Shown piece by piece: positions 41,227 to 48,953 of a DNA stretch of 64,000 nucleotides (position 1 is the first letter of the stretch; every line of letters starts with the position of its first letter). This DNA comes from Thermaerobacter subterraneus DSM 13965. Lineage in GTDB: Bacteria > Bacillota > Sulfobacillia > Thermaerobacterales > Thermaerobacteraceae. The translations under genes and the position numbers were made by a program. The stretch lies in assembly GCF_000183545.2 (NCBI RefSeq), contig NZ_JH976535.1, positions 324,840 through 388,839 of the forward strand, written 5' to 3'. The notes under the pieces are model-generated. The model ran no database searches, was not told where the DNA came from, and saw only the letters and a list, made by a program, of their open reading frames with translations.

Positions 41227-41348
41227 CAGCGCAATGCCCAGTCCCAGCAGCAGCAGGGTCAGGACGTCGATGGTTCCACCCCCTGGCGAGAATTCCCCCT
41301 GCCTTCCCGCAGGCGGGTACAGGCATAGGCCTGGCGGCCGGGCCTTGT

Positions 41349-41465
41349 GACCGGTCCCTGCGGCAGGGCTCCGTGCTCGGGTGTCGCGGCCGGTCTGTGC
41401 GGCCGAGCTCCGTGCTCGAGCCTCGTGACCCGTCCCTGCGGCCGGGTCCCTCGCACGGGCTCCGC
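41349..41465. repeat. Three imperfect 39-bp tandem repeats between the antiporter genes
   Basis: Units 41349-41387, 41388-41426 and 41427-41465 share the pattern G(A/G)CC(G/C)GTC...TGCGGC..G and a CTCCGTGCTCG core, with a fourth partial unit from 41466. The 39-base period equals 13 codons, so each translated frame shows a 13-residue repeat. On the minus strand this reads GTRPQGRVTRLEH, then GARPHRPAATPEH. The 295-base gap holds no convincing gene; the repeat is the only structure I see. Confidence 0.7.
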
Positions 41466-41521
41466 GCCCGGTCCTAGGGCCCCGGCCCCATGCCCGGTTC
41501 CGCTGCCGCCTGCCCGTCCCC

Positions 41522-42778
41522 TTATCTTGTGGCTCGCGTCGCGGATCGTGCCGTGCCCGCGCTCAGCACGGCCAGGCCGGCGATACCGGCCACCGCCGAT
41601 GCGGTCAGGACGCCGATCTTCGCCTGATCGAGGTAAGGGGTGCCGTCGAACGCCAGGCCCGCTATGAAGAGGGACATGGTGAAGCCAATCCCTGCCAGCA
41701 GGCCGGCACCGGCCATGGCGCTCCAGCCCGTGCCGGCCGGCAGGGAGGCCCAGCCGGCGCGGACAGCGAGCCAGCTGGCGCTCAGGAGGCCGGCGGGCTT
41801 GCCCAGGAGCAGGCCAAGGAACGCGCCCATGGTGACACGGCTCGGGGAGGCGGCCTCCAGCGATACTCCCGCCGTCAACAGCGCGAACAAGGGCAGGATG
41901 GCATAGGTCACCCAGGGGCTCAGCATGTGTTCAAGGCGGTGCAGGGGACCGGCCGCCGCGTGGGCCGGCGTGGTCCCACTGCCGGCCGGGCCGCCGGTGC
42001 CGCGGGCCGGCCCGGCGCCCTCTGTGGCCTCCATGGGGACGGTCAAGGCCAGGAGGACGGCGGCGACGGAGGGACTGATCCCCCCCTGGAGCGAGCCGTA
42101 CCATGCCAGGAGACCGAAGAGCAGATACACCGCCAGGTGCTGGCCGCGGGCCAGGCGGCCGTAAGCGAGGGCCCCTGCCAGCGCCACCGCCATGAGCAGC
42201 AGGGGACCGGGCTGGAGACCCCCGCTGTAGAACAAGGCAATGACCAGTACGGCCCCCAGGTCGTCAACGATGGCCACCGCGGTGAGGAAGACCTTGAGCC
42301 CAACGGGCACCCGCGGGCCGAGCAGGCTGAGGACCCCGAGGGCGAAGGCGATGTCGGTGGCCATCGGGATACCCCACCCCGGTGCGCCGGGCCCGCCGGC
42401 ATTCACCACGCTGTAGATCGCCGCCGGAACCACCATCCCGCCCACTGCCGCGATGACGGCCAGGGCGGCCCGGCGCGGATCGGCCAGCTCTCCGGCCAGC
42501 AGTTCCCGCTTGATCTCGAGACCGACCGCGAGGAAGAAGATCGACATCAGCCCGTGCTTCACCCACTCGGCCAGGGTCATGTCCAGCTCCATAGACCCGA
42601 GCCGCAGCGCCACCGGGAGTTCCTTCAGGGCCCGATAGGCTTCATATGCCGGCGAGTTGGCCCAGATCATGGCGATGACGGCACAGGCGATGAGGAGGAT
42701 CCCGGCCCCCGCCTCGCTGGCCAGAAACTCCTGCCATGCGCCTGGCGCCGGCCGGACGCGGCCCTTGCCTCCCGCCAC
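41522..42778 (-). CDS. nhaA: Na+/H+ antiporter NhaA
   Basis: Sodium/proton antiporter of the NhaA family. It opens FLASEAGAGILLIACAVIAM, then EWVKHGLMSIFFLAVGLEIK, RELLAGELADPRRAALAVIA and GWGIPMATDIAFALGVLSLL. The ion-binding Asp pair is in FLTAVAIVDDLGAVLVIALF. C-terminal LFALLTAGVSLEAASPSRVT and GIGFTMSLFIAGLAFDGTPY complete the fold. A Pro/Gly/Ala insert lies in the central loop. GTG 42778 is preceded on its strand by AGGAGGTGG. A promoter candidate lies about 140 bases upstream. Next to another cation/proton antiporter, it suggests a pH/sodium module. Confidence 0.94.
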   Translation of the reverse strand: MAGGKGRVRPAPGAWQEFLASEAGAGILLIACAVIAMIWANSPAYEAYRALKELPVALRLGSMELDMTLAEWVKHGLMSIFFLAVGLEIKRELLAGELADPRRAALAVIAAVGGMVVPAAIYSVVNAGGPGAPGWGIPMATDIAFALGVLSLLGPRVPVGLKVFLTAVAIVDDLGAVLVIALFYSGGLQPGPLLLMAVALAGALAYGRLARGQHLAVYLLFGLLAWYGSLQGGISPSVAAVLLALTVPMEATEGAGPARGTGGPAGSGTTPAHAAAGPLHRLEHMLSPWVTYAILPLFALLTAGVSLEAASPSRVTMGAFLGLLLGKPAGLLSASWLAVRAGWASLPAGTGWSAMAGAGLLAGIGFTMSLFIAGLAFDGTPYLDQAKIGVLTASAVAGIAGLAVLSAGTARSATRATR

Positions 42779-42914
42779 CGGCTACCACCTCCTGACGATT
42801 CGCTCCCACCGCTTCGTCATGGACCGGAGAAAGGACGTCACGAGAGACGCGCGAGCCAGGCCCTCTCGCCGGGGACCAGCCTGGGCATGGAAGCGCCGTG
42901 AGGAACCACACCAT

Positions 42915-42944
42915 AAGATACCGGAAAGACACCGTTGTGGCCAA
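42915..42944 (-). promoter_or_regulatory. Candidate nhaA promoter
   Basis: On the minus strand TTGGCC (complement of 42939-42944) and TATCTT (complement of 42915-42920) are 18 bases apart. This is in an AT-richer patch upstream of nhaA and leaves a leader of about 130 bases. The rest of 42779-43138 shows no gene; I see no convincing riboswitch in the leader. Confidence 0.45.
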
Positions 42945-43138
42945 CCTGGCCATGTGGACGGTGGCGAAGCGCAAAAGTCCTCGCCAATAACGCTTCATCA
43001 CACGATATCACCGTCAATCTCGCTCGCGCTCTGCGGAAGCACTGCCGGGCAGCTCCAGGGCCGGGGGCGGCGCGAAGGGACGGCCGCCCATCACCCCCCA
43101 GCCCGCCGCAGCATGTATGGGTTGGGGAGGGAGGCACC

Positions 43139-43627
43139 GTGTTCGTCCATCTCGGCAGTCTTGCCCAGATTGCAGGTGCGGATTGGGTGCGGCGGGGCCT
43201 GGAGCTGGTTCCGCCCGCCGACGCCAGGATCCTGGCGCGGCGGTGGGGCCTGGACGGGGGGACGCCCCGGTCCATTGCCGAACTGGCCCGGGAAGAAGGG
43301 GTGCCCCCCATCGCCATGGTGAGGCGGCTGCAGGAAGCGGAGCGGCGCCTTCTCCGGGCCATGGCGGCAGCCCGGCCGGCGGCGGCGCCGGGCAGCGGTC
43401 AAGGTTCTTCGCCCGGGGTGGAGACGCCCGGAGCCTCCCCGGGTTCGCGGGCCACGGCACGGCCCCCCGCCCCGGCAGCCCGCGGCGCGGCGGGGACCGG
43501 CCCGGGACCGGGCGGCCGCCCGGGACCCGGACAGCCGGGACCCGGGCAGCCGGGTCCTCAGCCCCGCCGGAAGGCCGCCACGGGATCGGCGACCGGCACC
43601 GCGTCGGCCAGGAACGCCTCGCCGTAA
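43139..43627 (+). CDS. Small protein with sigma-70 region-4-like helix-turn-helix
   Basis: The ordered part is about 75 residues: FVHLGSLAQIAGADWVRRGL, then ARILARRWGLDGGTPRSIAE and LAREEGVPPIAMVRRLQEAE. The spacing of LxxRxGLDGGxPRSxxELA and the following recognition helix closely resembles sigma-70 region 4, but there is no region 2, so it is not a full sigma factor. The rest is a Pro/Gly-rich tail with PGPGQPG units that overlaps the convergent deacetylase gene by about 70 bases. GTG 43139 follows GGGGAGGGAGG. It may be a DNA-binding regulator or orphan sigma fragment; the target is unknown. Confidence 0.6.
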   Translation: MFVHLGSLAQIAGADWVRRGLELVPPADARILARRWGLDGGTPRSIAELAREEGVPPIAMVRRLQEAERRLLRAMAAARPAAAPGSGQGSSPGVETPGASPGSRATARPPAPAARGAAGTGPGPGGRPGPGQPGPGQPGPQPRRKAATGSATGTASARNASP

Positions 43628-44499
43628 CGCACGCCGATGCGCAGGCCGTAGTGCCGGGCACGGACGGTGGCCGCCTCGAGGTAGTCCTCGACCCCGAAGT
43701 ACTTGTGGTCGATGGGGGCCGTGGGCTCGACGAACTGGCTGGCGAAGGCCCGCATGGCCTGCAGCTTCCCCTCGAAGGTGTCCGTGATATCGACGACGAA
43801 GCTGGGTTCGACCCACTCGTTGACGGGGAAGAAGAGCAGGGCGTCCACCAGGTGGTACGGCTCGCCCAGATCCAGGTTGCGCAGGGCCGCCTGGAACACG
43901 GCCCGCCGCACCAGGGCCCACGCCCCCCGGTGGTCGGGGTGGCGGTCGTCGCCATGGTGGGTGAAGACCAGCCGCGGCCGGCAGCGGCGGATCAGGGCGG
44001 CCAGCTTGCGGCCCAGGGCGGGGGAGTCTTCCACCCGGTTGTCGCCCAGGTGGAGATTGAGGCGGAAACGGGCGCCGTACACCCGGGCGGCGGCCGCCGC
44101 CTCCTGGGCCCGCCGTTCCGGGGTGCCCTTGCTGCCCAGCTCCCCCCGGGTCAGGTCGATCAGGCCGATGCGGTAGCCGAGCCGGTGCAGCTTGACCAGG
44201 GTGCCGCCCATGCCGATCTCGGCGTCGTCCGGGTGGGCGCCGATGACCAGCACGTCAACGGGCTCAGGCTCGGCGGCCGGGGCCGGCGCCGCAACCTGGG
44301 CCTTGACCTCCGGCTCGGCCCGGGGTTCGGCATGGGGGTTGGCCTGGGGGCCAGTCGGGCCGGCCGGTGCCGCTCCCGTTCCCGGAGTCCCGGTGCCGGC
44401 AGTTCCCTGGGATCCGGGTTCCGCGGCTGCACTGCCCGCCGGTTCGTCTTGTGCGTCTTGGGTGCCGTGGACACCTCGTCCAGGCGCGAAATCTGCCAC
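43558..44499 (-). CDS. bshB1: PIG-L/LmbE deacetylase, bacillithiol biosynthesis BshB1 type
   Basis: Zinc-dependent deacetylase; BshB1 removes acetyl from GlcNAc-malate in bacillithiol synthesis. Zinc motif VLVIGAHPDDAEIGMGGTLV, then IDLTRGELGSKGTPERRAQE, RLNLHLGDNRVEDSPALGRK, and FTHHGDDRHPDHRGAWALVR. The C-terminal FASQFVEPTAPIDHKYFGVE and VRYGEAFLADAVPVADPV are typical of BshB1. About 80 Pro/Gly/Ala residues precede the domain, so the true start may be internal. bshA and bshC are not in the window, so the pathway assignment rests on family similarity alone. Confidence 0.85.
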   Translation of the reverse strand: MADFAPGRGVHGTQDAQDEPAGSAAAEPGSQGTAGTGTPGTGAAPAGPTGPQANPHAEPRAEPEVKAQVAAPAPAAEPEPVDVLVIGAHPDDAEIGMGGTLVKLHRLGYRIGLIDLTRGELGSKGTPERRAQEAAAAARVYGARFRLNLHLGDNRVEDSPALGRKLAALIRRCRPRLVFTHHGDDRHPDHRGAWALVRRAVFQAALRNLDLGEPYHLVDALLFFPVNEWVEPSFVVDITDTFEGKLQAMRAFASQFVEPTAPIDHKYFGVEDYLEAATVRARHYGLRIGVRYGEAFLADAVPVADPVAAFRRG

Positions 44500-44541
44500 A
44501 GCCCTCTCCTCCCGTTCCGATGCCTGGAATCGTTCCGGCGT

Positions 44542-47364
44542 CTAATGTGCGGAATCCCCTGACCCGGTGCCCATCCCGGGTGCTTCCCGGGCACTCCTGC
44601 CGTCTGGTTCTTCCAGGGCGAGTCGTTCCAGGGTGGCCAGCGCGGCCCAGGTGACGAACCCGGCGCAGGTGGCGAAGGCAGGGCCGGTGCGGACCTGCCC
44701 CGTCGCCGCGTCCACGGTCTCGCAGGCGAAGCCGCTGTCCATGGGGGCCCGGGCCAGCCATCCCAGGTACTCCCGCCGCCCGGCCAGCAAGCCGGCGGCT
44801 ACGCTGAGCAGCCAGGGATGGCGGGCGTGGGGGCAGGTGGGGGTGGCGAAGGGTCCCGCCGGCGGCCCGTAGGGATTGTGCGCCGAGTAGATCCACCGCA
44901 CCGTGTTGGCGAGCACCGCCGCCACGTCCAGCGGGTCGTCCGGCCGGCGGCGGGCGAAGCCGTATGGGCCCAGAAGCTCCAGCGTGCCCGGCGGCTCGTC
45001 GTACAGCACGGCGCCCGCGCCGCCGGGTCCGGCCACGGCCCAGGCAAGCTGGGGGCCCCACGGCCCGGGCACCACGCAGTGGGCCAGCACGGCCCGACGG
45101 GTCTGCGCAGCCCGCCCGGCCAGCCAGGCGGGATCCGGGCTGCCGCCCGGATGGCGGGTGGTCCGGGTGCCCGCGGGTCCGGTGCCGGCGGGTGGGGCCA
45201 CTCCGGGCCGAGAGGAAGCCAGGGCGCTGAAGGCAGAACCGGCGGTGGAGGCGGGCGGGATGTTCGGGGCGGCACCGGCGCCCGGGGTGTGGTCAGCCGC
45301 CGAGGCGCGGCCGGCGCTGCCGGCGGCGAGGGTGGGGCGCCAGGGCACCTCTGGCCCCACGGCCACCGGGAGTACGGCCACCGCGGAGGCATCCCCATGG
45401 CCTGGTGCGGCGGGCCGGTCCCGGCGGGCCTGGGTCCGGGCCGATGCCCGGGCCAGGTCCTCCAGCGCCTGGGCGTAGAGGGCGTTGTCGTAGGTCACGA
45501 AGGGCGCCTGGGCCGGGTCGTCCGACGGCAGCAGGAAGGTGGCGACGAGCCCCGTGGCCTCATCCCGCCGGGCCTCGGCCGCGGCCAGGACGGCGGCCAG
45601 CCCGGCGGCGACGGCCGGTTCGTCGAGGATGGAGGCGTCGCTCGTGGCCTCCAGGTACCGGGCCAGGGTCAGGGGCCAGGCCGCAGCCTGGTCCAGCTCC
45701 CAGCCCGGATAGAGGACCGTGCCGTCCAGGTACTGGCTGTGCTCCCCCGGGTAGCGGGTGTAACGTGCGAAGGCGGCCACCAGGATCTCTCGGGCCAGGT
45801 CCGGGTCGGTGGATAGCAGGGCGGGAAAGGCCCAGAGCAGGCTGTCCCGTGTCCAGTGGGCGCCGCTCACGTAGTAGCGCGGGCTGCGCGAGGTGAGCAG
45901 GACCCAGTCGTCCCCGTCCAGGGTCCGGCCGTGGGCGTAGAACAAGCTGAACCAGAGGTTGCACCGGAGGCGGTCTTCCAGAGCACGGGCTTCCGGCGGG
46001 CTGAGCAGGCCCAGGGCGACGGCCCGGTCCAGGCCGGCCCGGCGCAAGGCGGCCCGGCGCCAGGGAGACAGGGCGGGTTCGGGCGCCGGTGCCACCCGCT
46101 GGCGGTCCCCGTGAGGTTCGACCGGGTCCTGCTCGCCTGCCGCCTGCGGCCGGTTCCTGTCCCGCTGGGGCCGAAAGGGATCCCGGGCTGCCAGCCACTG
46201 CAGGGTGGCGTCCAGCAGCCGCTGCCATCCCACCCGGGCCAGGTGGACCGCCGTGGTGGCGGCACCGTCGGCTTCGGGCGCCACCCCGCCGTACACGATG
46301 AGCTCCCCGGTGCCGGGGGGTGACCAGAACGCCCAGCCATCCCCACCCGTCTCCCGCTCGGGGGGATCGCCTGCGGCCGAGCGCAGGGCCAGGGCGGCCA
46401 CCGGCACCGTGCCGGGAGCCTCCCAGGCCAGGGCCTTGGTCCAGCGGTAGGGGAAGGGGCCGCCGTCACCGGCCAGGGGTCGCCGGTGGTAGACCGTGCG
46501 GTACACGGTCCCCGGACGAACCAGCAGTCCCAGGCGCACCCCCGCGGGCAGCGGGGGCCGCTCGCCGGAACCGGCCGCCGGGAAGAGGCGCAGGGCGACG
46601 GCAAAGCCCCGCTGGCCGGCCGGGGCCAGCCAGGTGACCTCCAGGCGCCAGTCCGGCAGGCCGGGGAGGTCGATCTGCCACTGGGGCACCCAGCCCTCCA
46701 GGTAGTGCAGCTCGGGGCTGGCCGGGGACGGGAGTTGCTGGGGGGCACCCCCGATGGTCTCGGGGCTTTCGGAACCAGGAAGGCGACCGGCAGGGCGGTC
46801 GCCCGCCGTTGCGGCCGCAGGCACCCTTGGGCCGGGCGTGACCGGGCCGTCGCCGGCTCCCGCCGCGGTCGCCCTTGCGGCGGTGGTGGCGGGGCGGTCG
46901 CAGGCCCCCACCGCCGCAGGCGCCCCCGAAGCGGTCGTCGCCGGGCCGGCGGTGGCCGTCCGGCCACCTTCCGGCGCCGGCGGCCACAGGCGCCGGCCGT
47001 CCTGCTCGACCACGGGCATGAGCAGGGGACCGGGCGCCTCACCGGTCCCGGGCCCCTCCGCCGGGCCGTGGCCGTCCCCGTGCCCGGGCTGCCGCCCCAC
47101 CGGGGCTCCGGTGAACTCGATCAGGGCCCGGGCGACGCCGCTCAGCACGCCCACGGACCGCGCTGCCGCGGTGGCCGGGTCGAGGTCCGGCAGGGACACC
47201 CAGAAGTTCCCCGTCACCGCCACGGGCTCCACCGCTGCCAGCTCTTCCGGCACGGTGAGGATGGGGGAGCCGGGCAAGAGCGGCTCGCTGGCACCGTCCC
47301 GTGGCCGCTTCTCCGTACCCGGCCGCGATCGCCCTGCGGGCTGTGGTCGTCCTGTGCCTTGCAA
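44542..47364 (-). CDS. Large (alpha/alpha)6-barrel glycosidase-like protein
   Basis: A 940-residue protein with two ordered parts broken by Pro/Gly/Ala-rich inserts. The N-terminal part (PEELAAVEPVAVTGNFWVSL; LEGWVPQWQIDLPGLPDWRL; TWLAPAGQRGFAVALRLFPA) looks like a beta-rich domain. The C-terminal part (RCNLWFSLFYAHGRTLDGDD, SGAHWTRDSLLWAFPALLST, YTRYPGEHSQYLDGTVLYPG) resembles barrel glycosidases such as GH125/GH15 types. No exact family or catalytic residues can be named by eye. It has no clear signal peptide. It sits beside a truncated sugar-ABC permease, suggesting remains of a carbohydrate-use locus. The 202 bases upstream show only GGATCCTCCG-type direct repeats. Confidence 0.6.
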   Translation of the reverse strand: MQGTGRPQPAGRSRPGTEKRPRDGASEPLLPGSPILTVPEELAAVEPVAVTGNFWVSLPDLDPATAAARSVGVLSGVARALIEFTGAPVGRQPGHGDGHGPAEGPGTGEAPGPLLMPVVEQDGRRLWPPAPEGGRTATAGPATTASGAPAAVGACDRPATTAARATAAGAGDGPVTPGPRVPAAATAGDRPAGRLPGSESPETIGGAPQQLPSPASPELHYLEGWVPQWQIDLPGLPDWRLEVTWLAPAGQRGFAVALRLFPAAGSGERPPLPAGVRLGLLVRPGTVYRTVYHRRPLAGDGGPFPYRWTKALAWEAPGTVPVAALALRSAAGDPPERETGGDGWAFWSPPGTGELIVYGGVAPEADGAATTAVHLARVGWQRLLDATLQWLAARDPFRPQRDRNRPQAAGEQDPVEPHGDRQRVAPAPEPALSPWRRAALRRAGLDRAVALGLLSPPEARALEDRLRCNLWFSLFYAHGRTLDGDDWVLLTSRSPRYYVSGAHWTRDSLLWAFPALLSTDPDLAREILVAAFARYTRYPGEHSQYLDGTVLYPGWELDQAAAWPLTLARYLEATSDASILDEPAVAAGLAAVLAAAEARRDEATGLVATFLLPSDDPAQAPFVTYDNALYAQALEDLARASARTQARRDRPAAPGHGDASAVAVLPVAVGPEVPWRPTLAAGSAGRASAADHTPGAGAAPNIPPASTAGSAFSALASSRPGVAPPAGTGPAGTRTTRHPGGSPDPAWLAGRAAQTRRAVLAHCVVPGPWGPQLAWAVAGPGGAGAVLYDEPPGTLELLGPYGFARRRPDDPLDVAAVLANTVRWIYSAHNPYGPPAGPFATPTCPHARHPWLLSVAAGLLAGRREYLGWLARAPMDSGFACETVDAATGQVRTGPAFATCAGFVTWAALATLERLALEEPDGRSAREAPGMGTGSGDSAH

Positions 47365-47566
47365 TGGCGGCCCTCCCCCGCCCCTGCCCCGGTCATGTCC
47401 CGGCGGCCACGGGGCTCCTGGCGCTCAGTGACGCAATGGCGGGACGGAACCCGCCCGGCAGCCTTTCGCCGGGGGCCGGCGGGGATCCTCCGCCGGGACC
47501 CGGTGGGGATCCTCCGGCCGGGGCCCTGTGGGGTGCCTCCGGTCCGCACCCGCTTGACCCCGGGAG

Positions 47567-47707
47567 TCACCCCTTGGTCCCACTAACCTTGATCCCACTC
47601 AAGGTATGTCCCTCCGCGAACTCCCGCTGCAACAGGAAGAAGAGCACCAGGGACAGCACGAGGGACGGGAGCACCACCAGGGTGGCCGCCGCCATCTGAT
47701 CCATGTC
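47567..47707 (-). pseudogene. C-terminal remnant of a carbohydrate ABC transporter permease (MalG-type)
   Basis: Only about 45 codons remain: QLPVDMDQMAAATLVVLPSL, then VLSLVLFFLLQREFAEGHTL, ending GIKVSGTKG. This is the final helix and the EG..GAVKG-type tail of CUT1 permeases. Upstream on this strand the sequence changes at once to the antisense of the DUF5946 gene, so the rest of the permease has been lost by deletion or rearrangement. It points to a former sugar-uptake locus with the adjacent glycosidase-like gene. Confidence 0.7.
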
Positions 47708-48211
47708 GACGGGCAGTTGGACTCGATGCCCGGAATGTGGTCTCGAGGTCGCGGATCGGCACTTGCCGGTGGCCGGTCCTTCCATGCGAGCGGGGAATGC
47801 CTGGAGCTCTACCATCGCTTGGTCGCCGAAAACCCGGGGCGCCCCGATCCGGCCTTGGTGCACCAGCACTGCGTGGATGCCTATGCTGCGCAACACGTGG
47901 GGGAGCGTACCAAGCCGATCACCGCCGTGTTTGCCCTTGCCGGCTTGTACCTGGCGGTCGAACGCGGGTTCACGGGACGGCAGGTGCAGAAGGCACACGT
48001 GGAACTGGCCAGGCGCGCCGGACGGCGGATCGCTTGGTCGCGACTTGATCCCCGGCCCGGCCCATGGGCCCTGACGGTCCTGGATGTGCTGCAGGCCGGG
48101 GCGGGCAAGGCCCGGACCCTTGCGATCAAGCGCTGGGCGCAAACCGCTTGGGAGGGCTGGGCGCACGAGCACCAGCGTATCCGCGACAGGTGGCGTCGAT
48201 GGATCCTCTAA
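47703..48211 (+). pseudogene. DUF5946-like gene with apparent frameshift
   Basis: The start in one frame gives TRCPECGLEVADRHLPVAGP, a zinc-ribbon-like N-terminus typical of DUF5946. The body continues in a different frame as ASGECLELYHRLVAENPGRP, CVDAYAAQHVGERTKPITAV, and FALAGLYLAVERGFTGRQVQ. The switch falls near 47780-47800, before GGGGAATGCCTGG. Either a single-base indel has broken the gene or the base call is wrong. The function of the family is unknown. Its 5' end abuts the broken permease. Confidence 0.68.
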
Positions 48212-48340
48212 GGGCCCCGCGGGGATGACCCGCCGATGGTAACCGCCCGCAATGCGGGTCACATGGAGCCGCGCCCAGGAACCCCCTGCCGCCCCGCCGA
48301 AACCTCCGGAAAGGCGCACCAGTCCGCGAGAGGGGGATGG

Positions 48341-48652
48341 ATGGTGGTCAAGCTGGTGGCCCTATATCAGCATCCCGACGACCCGGAGGCTTTCGACCGG
48401 CACTACCGGGAGGTGCACCTGCCCCTGGCCCAGCGTATGCCGGGCCTGCGCCGCGTCGAGATCGCCCGGGTGACCGGCTCGCCGGGGGGCTCGTCGCCCT
48501 ACTACCTGATGGCCGAAATGTACTTCGACGACGCCGCCAGCCTGCAGGCGGCGCTGCAATCGGCCGAGGGGCGGGCGGCCGGCAAGGATCTCATGGGCTT
48601 TGCCGGGAAGATCGTCAGCCTTCATATCGCCGAGGTGATCCAGCAAGACTAA
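48341..48652 (+). CDS. EthD-family small protein
   Basis: A 103-residue dimeric ferredoxin-like (alpha+beta barrel) protein. Family pattern: VKLVALYQHPDDPEAFDRHY, REVHLPLAQRMPGLRRVEIA, YYLMAEMYFDDAASLQAALQ, and KDLMGFAGKIVSLHIAEV. EthD proteins are linked to ether degradation or, more broadly, to small-molecule isomerase or monooxygenase accessory roles; the substrate here is unknown. ATG 48341 follows GAGAGGGGGA. Confidence 0.85.
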   Translation: MVVKLVALYQHPDDPEAFDRHYREVHLPLAQRMPGLRRVEIARVTGSPGGSSPYYLMAEMYFDDAASLQAALQSAEGRAAGKDLMGFAGKIVSLHIAEVIQQD

Positions 48653-48786
48653 ACGGGTGTGCCGGCGGGGCGGGTATGGGGTGGGGTGAGTCTGCAGGCC
48701 GCGTGGGCCCGGGCGGGCGTGCCAGCACGGCGCCGGGGATCGGCGGGTGGCAGGGCGGGTCCGGCCAGGCGGCGGCCGGCGGGTCT

Positions 48787-48880
48787 CGCTGCCGAGGGCT
48801 GGGCTGGCACGGCGGTGTGGGAGGGCTGGCGCTGCCGAGGGCTGGGCAGGCAAAGCGGTGCCGGAGAGCTGGCGCTGCCA
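48787..48880. repeat. Imperfect 43-bp tandem repeat upstream of corA
   Basis: Copies at 48787-48829 and 48830-48872 both start CGCTGCCGAGGGCTGGG and end AG(G/A)GCTGG; a third copy starts at 48873 (CGCTGCCA) and breaks off. The region 48653-48953 is otherwise a G-rich noncoding gap with an AAGGAGGG at 48883-48890 that has no well-placed in-frame start. Confidence 0.65.
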
Positions 48881-48953
48881 AGAAGGAGGGGCACCGGCCT
48901 GGAGGTGGGCATGCGGCTTGATCCGGGCGTGGGAGTGGTCGGAGCGGGGCCTG

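Noticed and set aside
42779-42910. A sodium or pH riboswitch in the nhaA leader
   Set aside because: The leader is long enough, but I could not match any known motif or a convincing conserved fold by eye.
47567-48319. A 250-residue minus-strand protein ending in a permease helix
   Set aside because: Only the last 45 residues look like a permease; the rest is the antisense of the DUF5946 gene and has no membrane helices.
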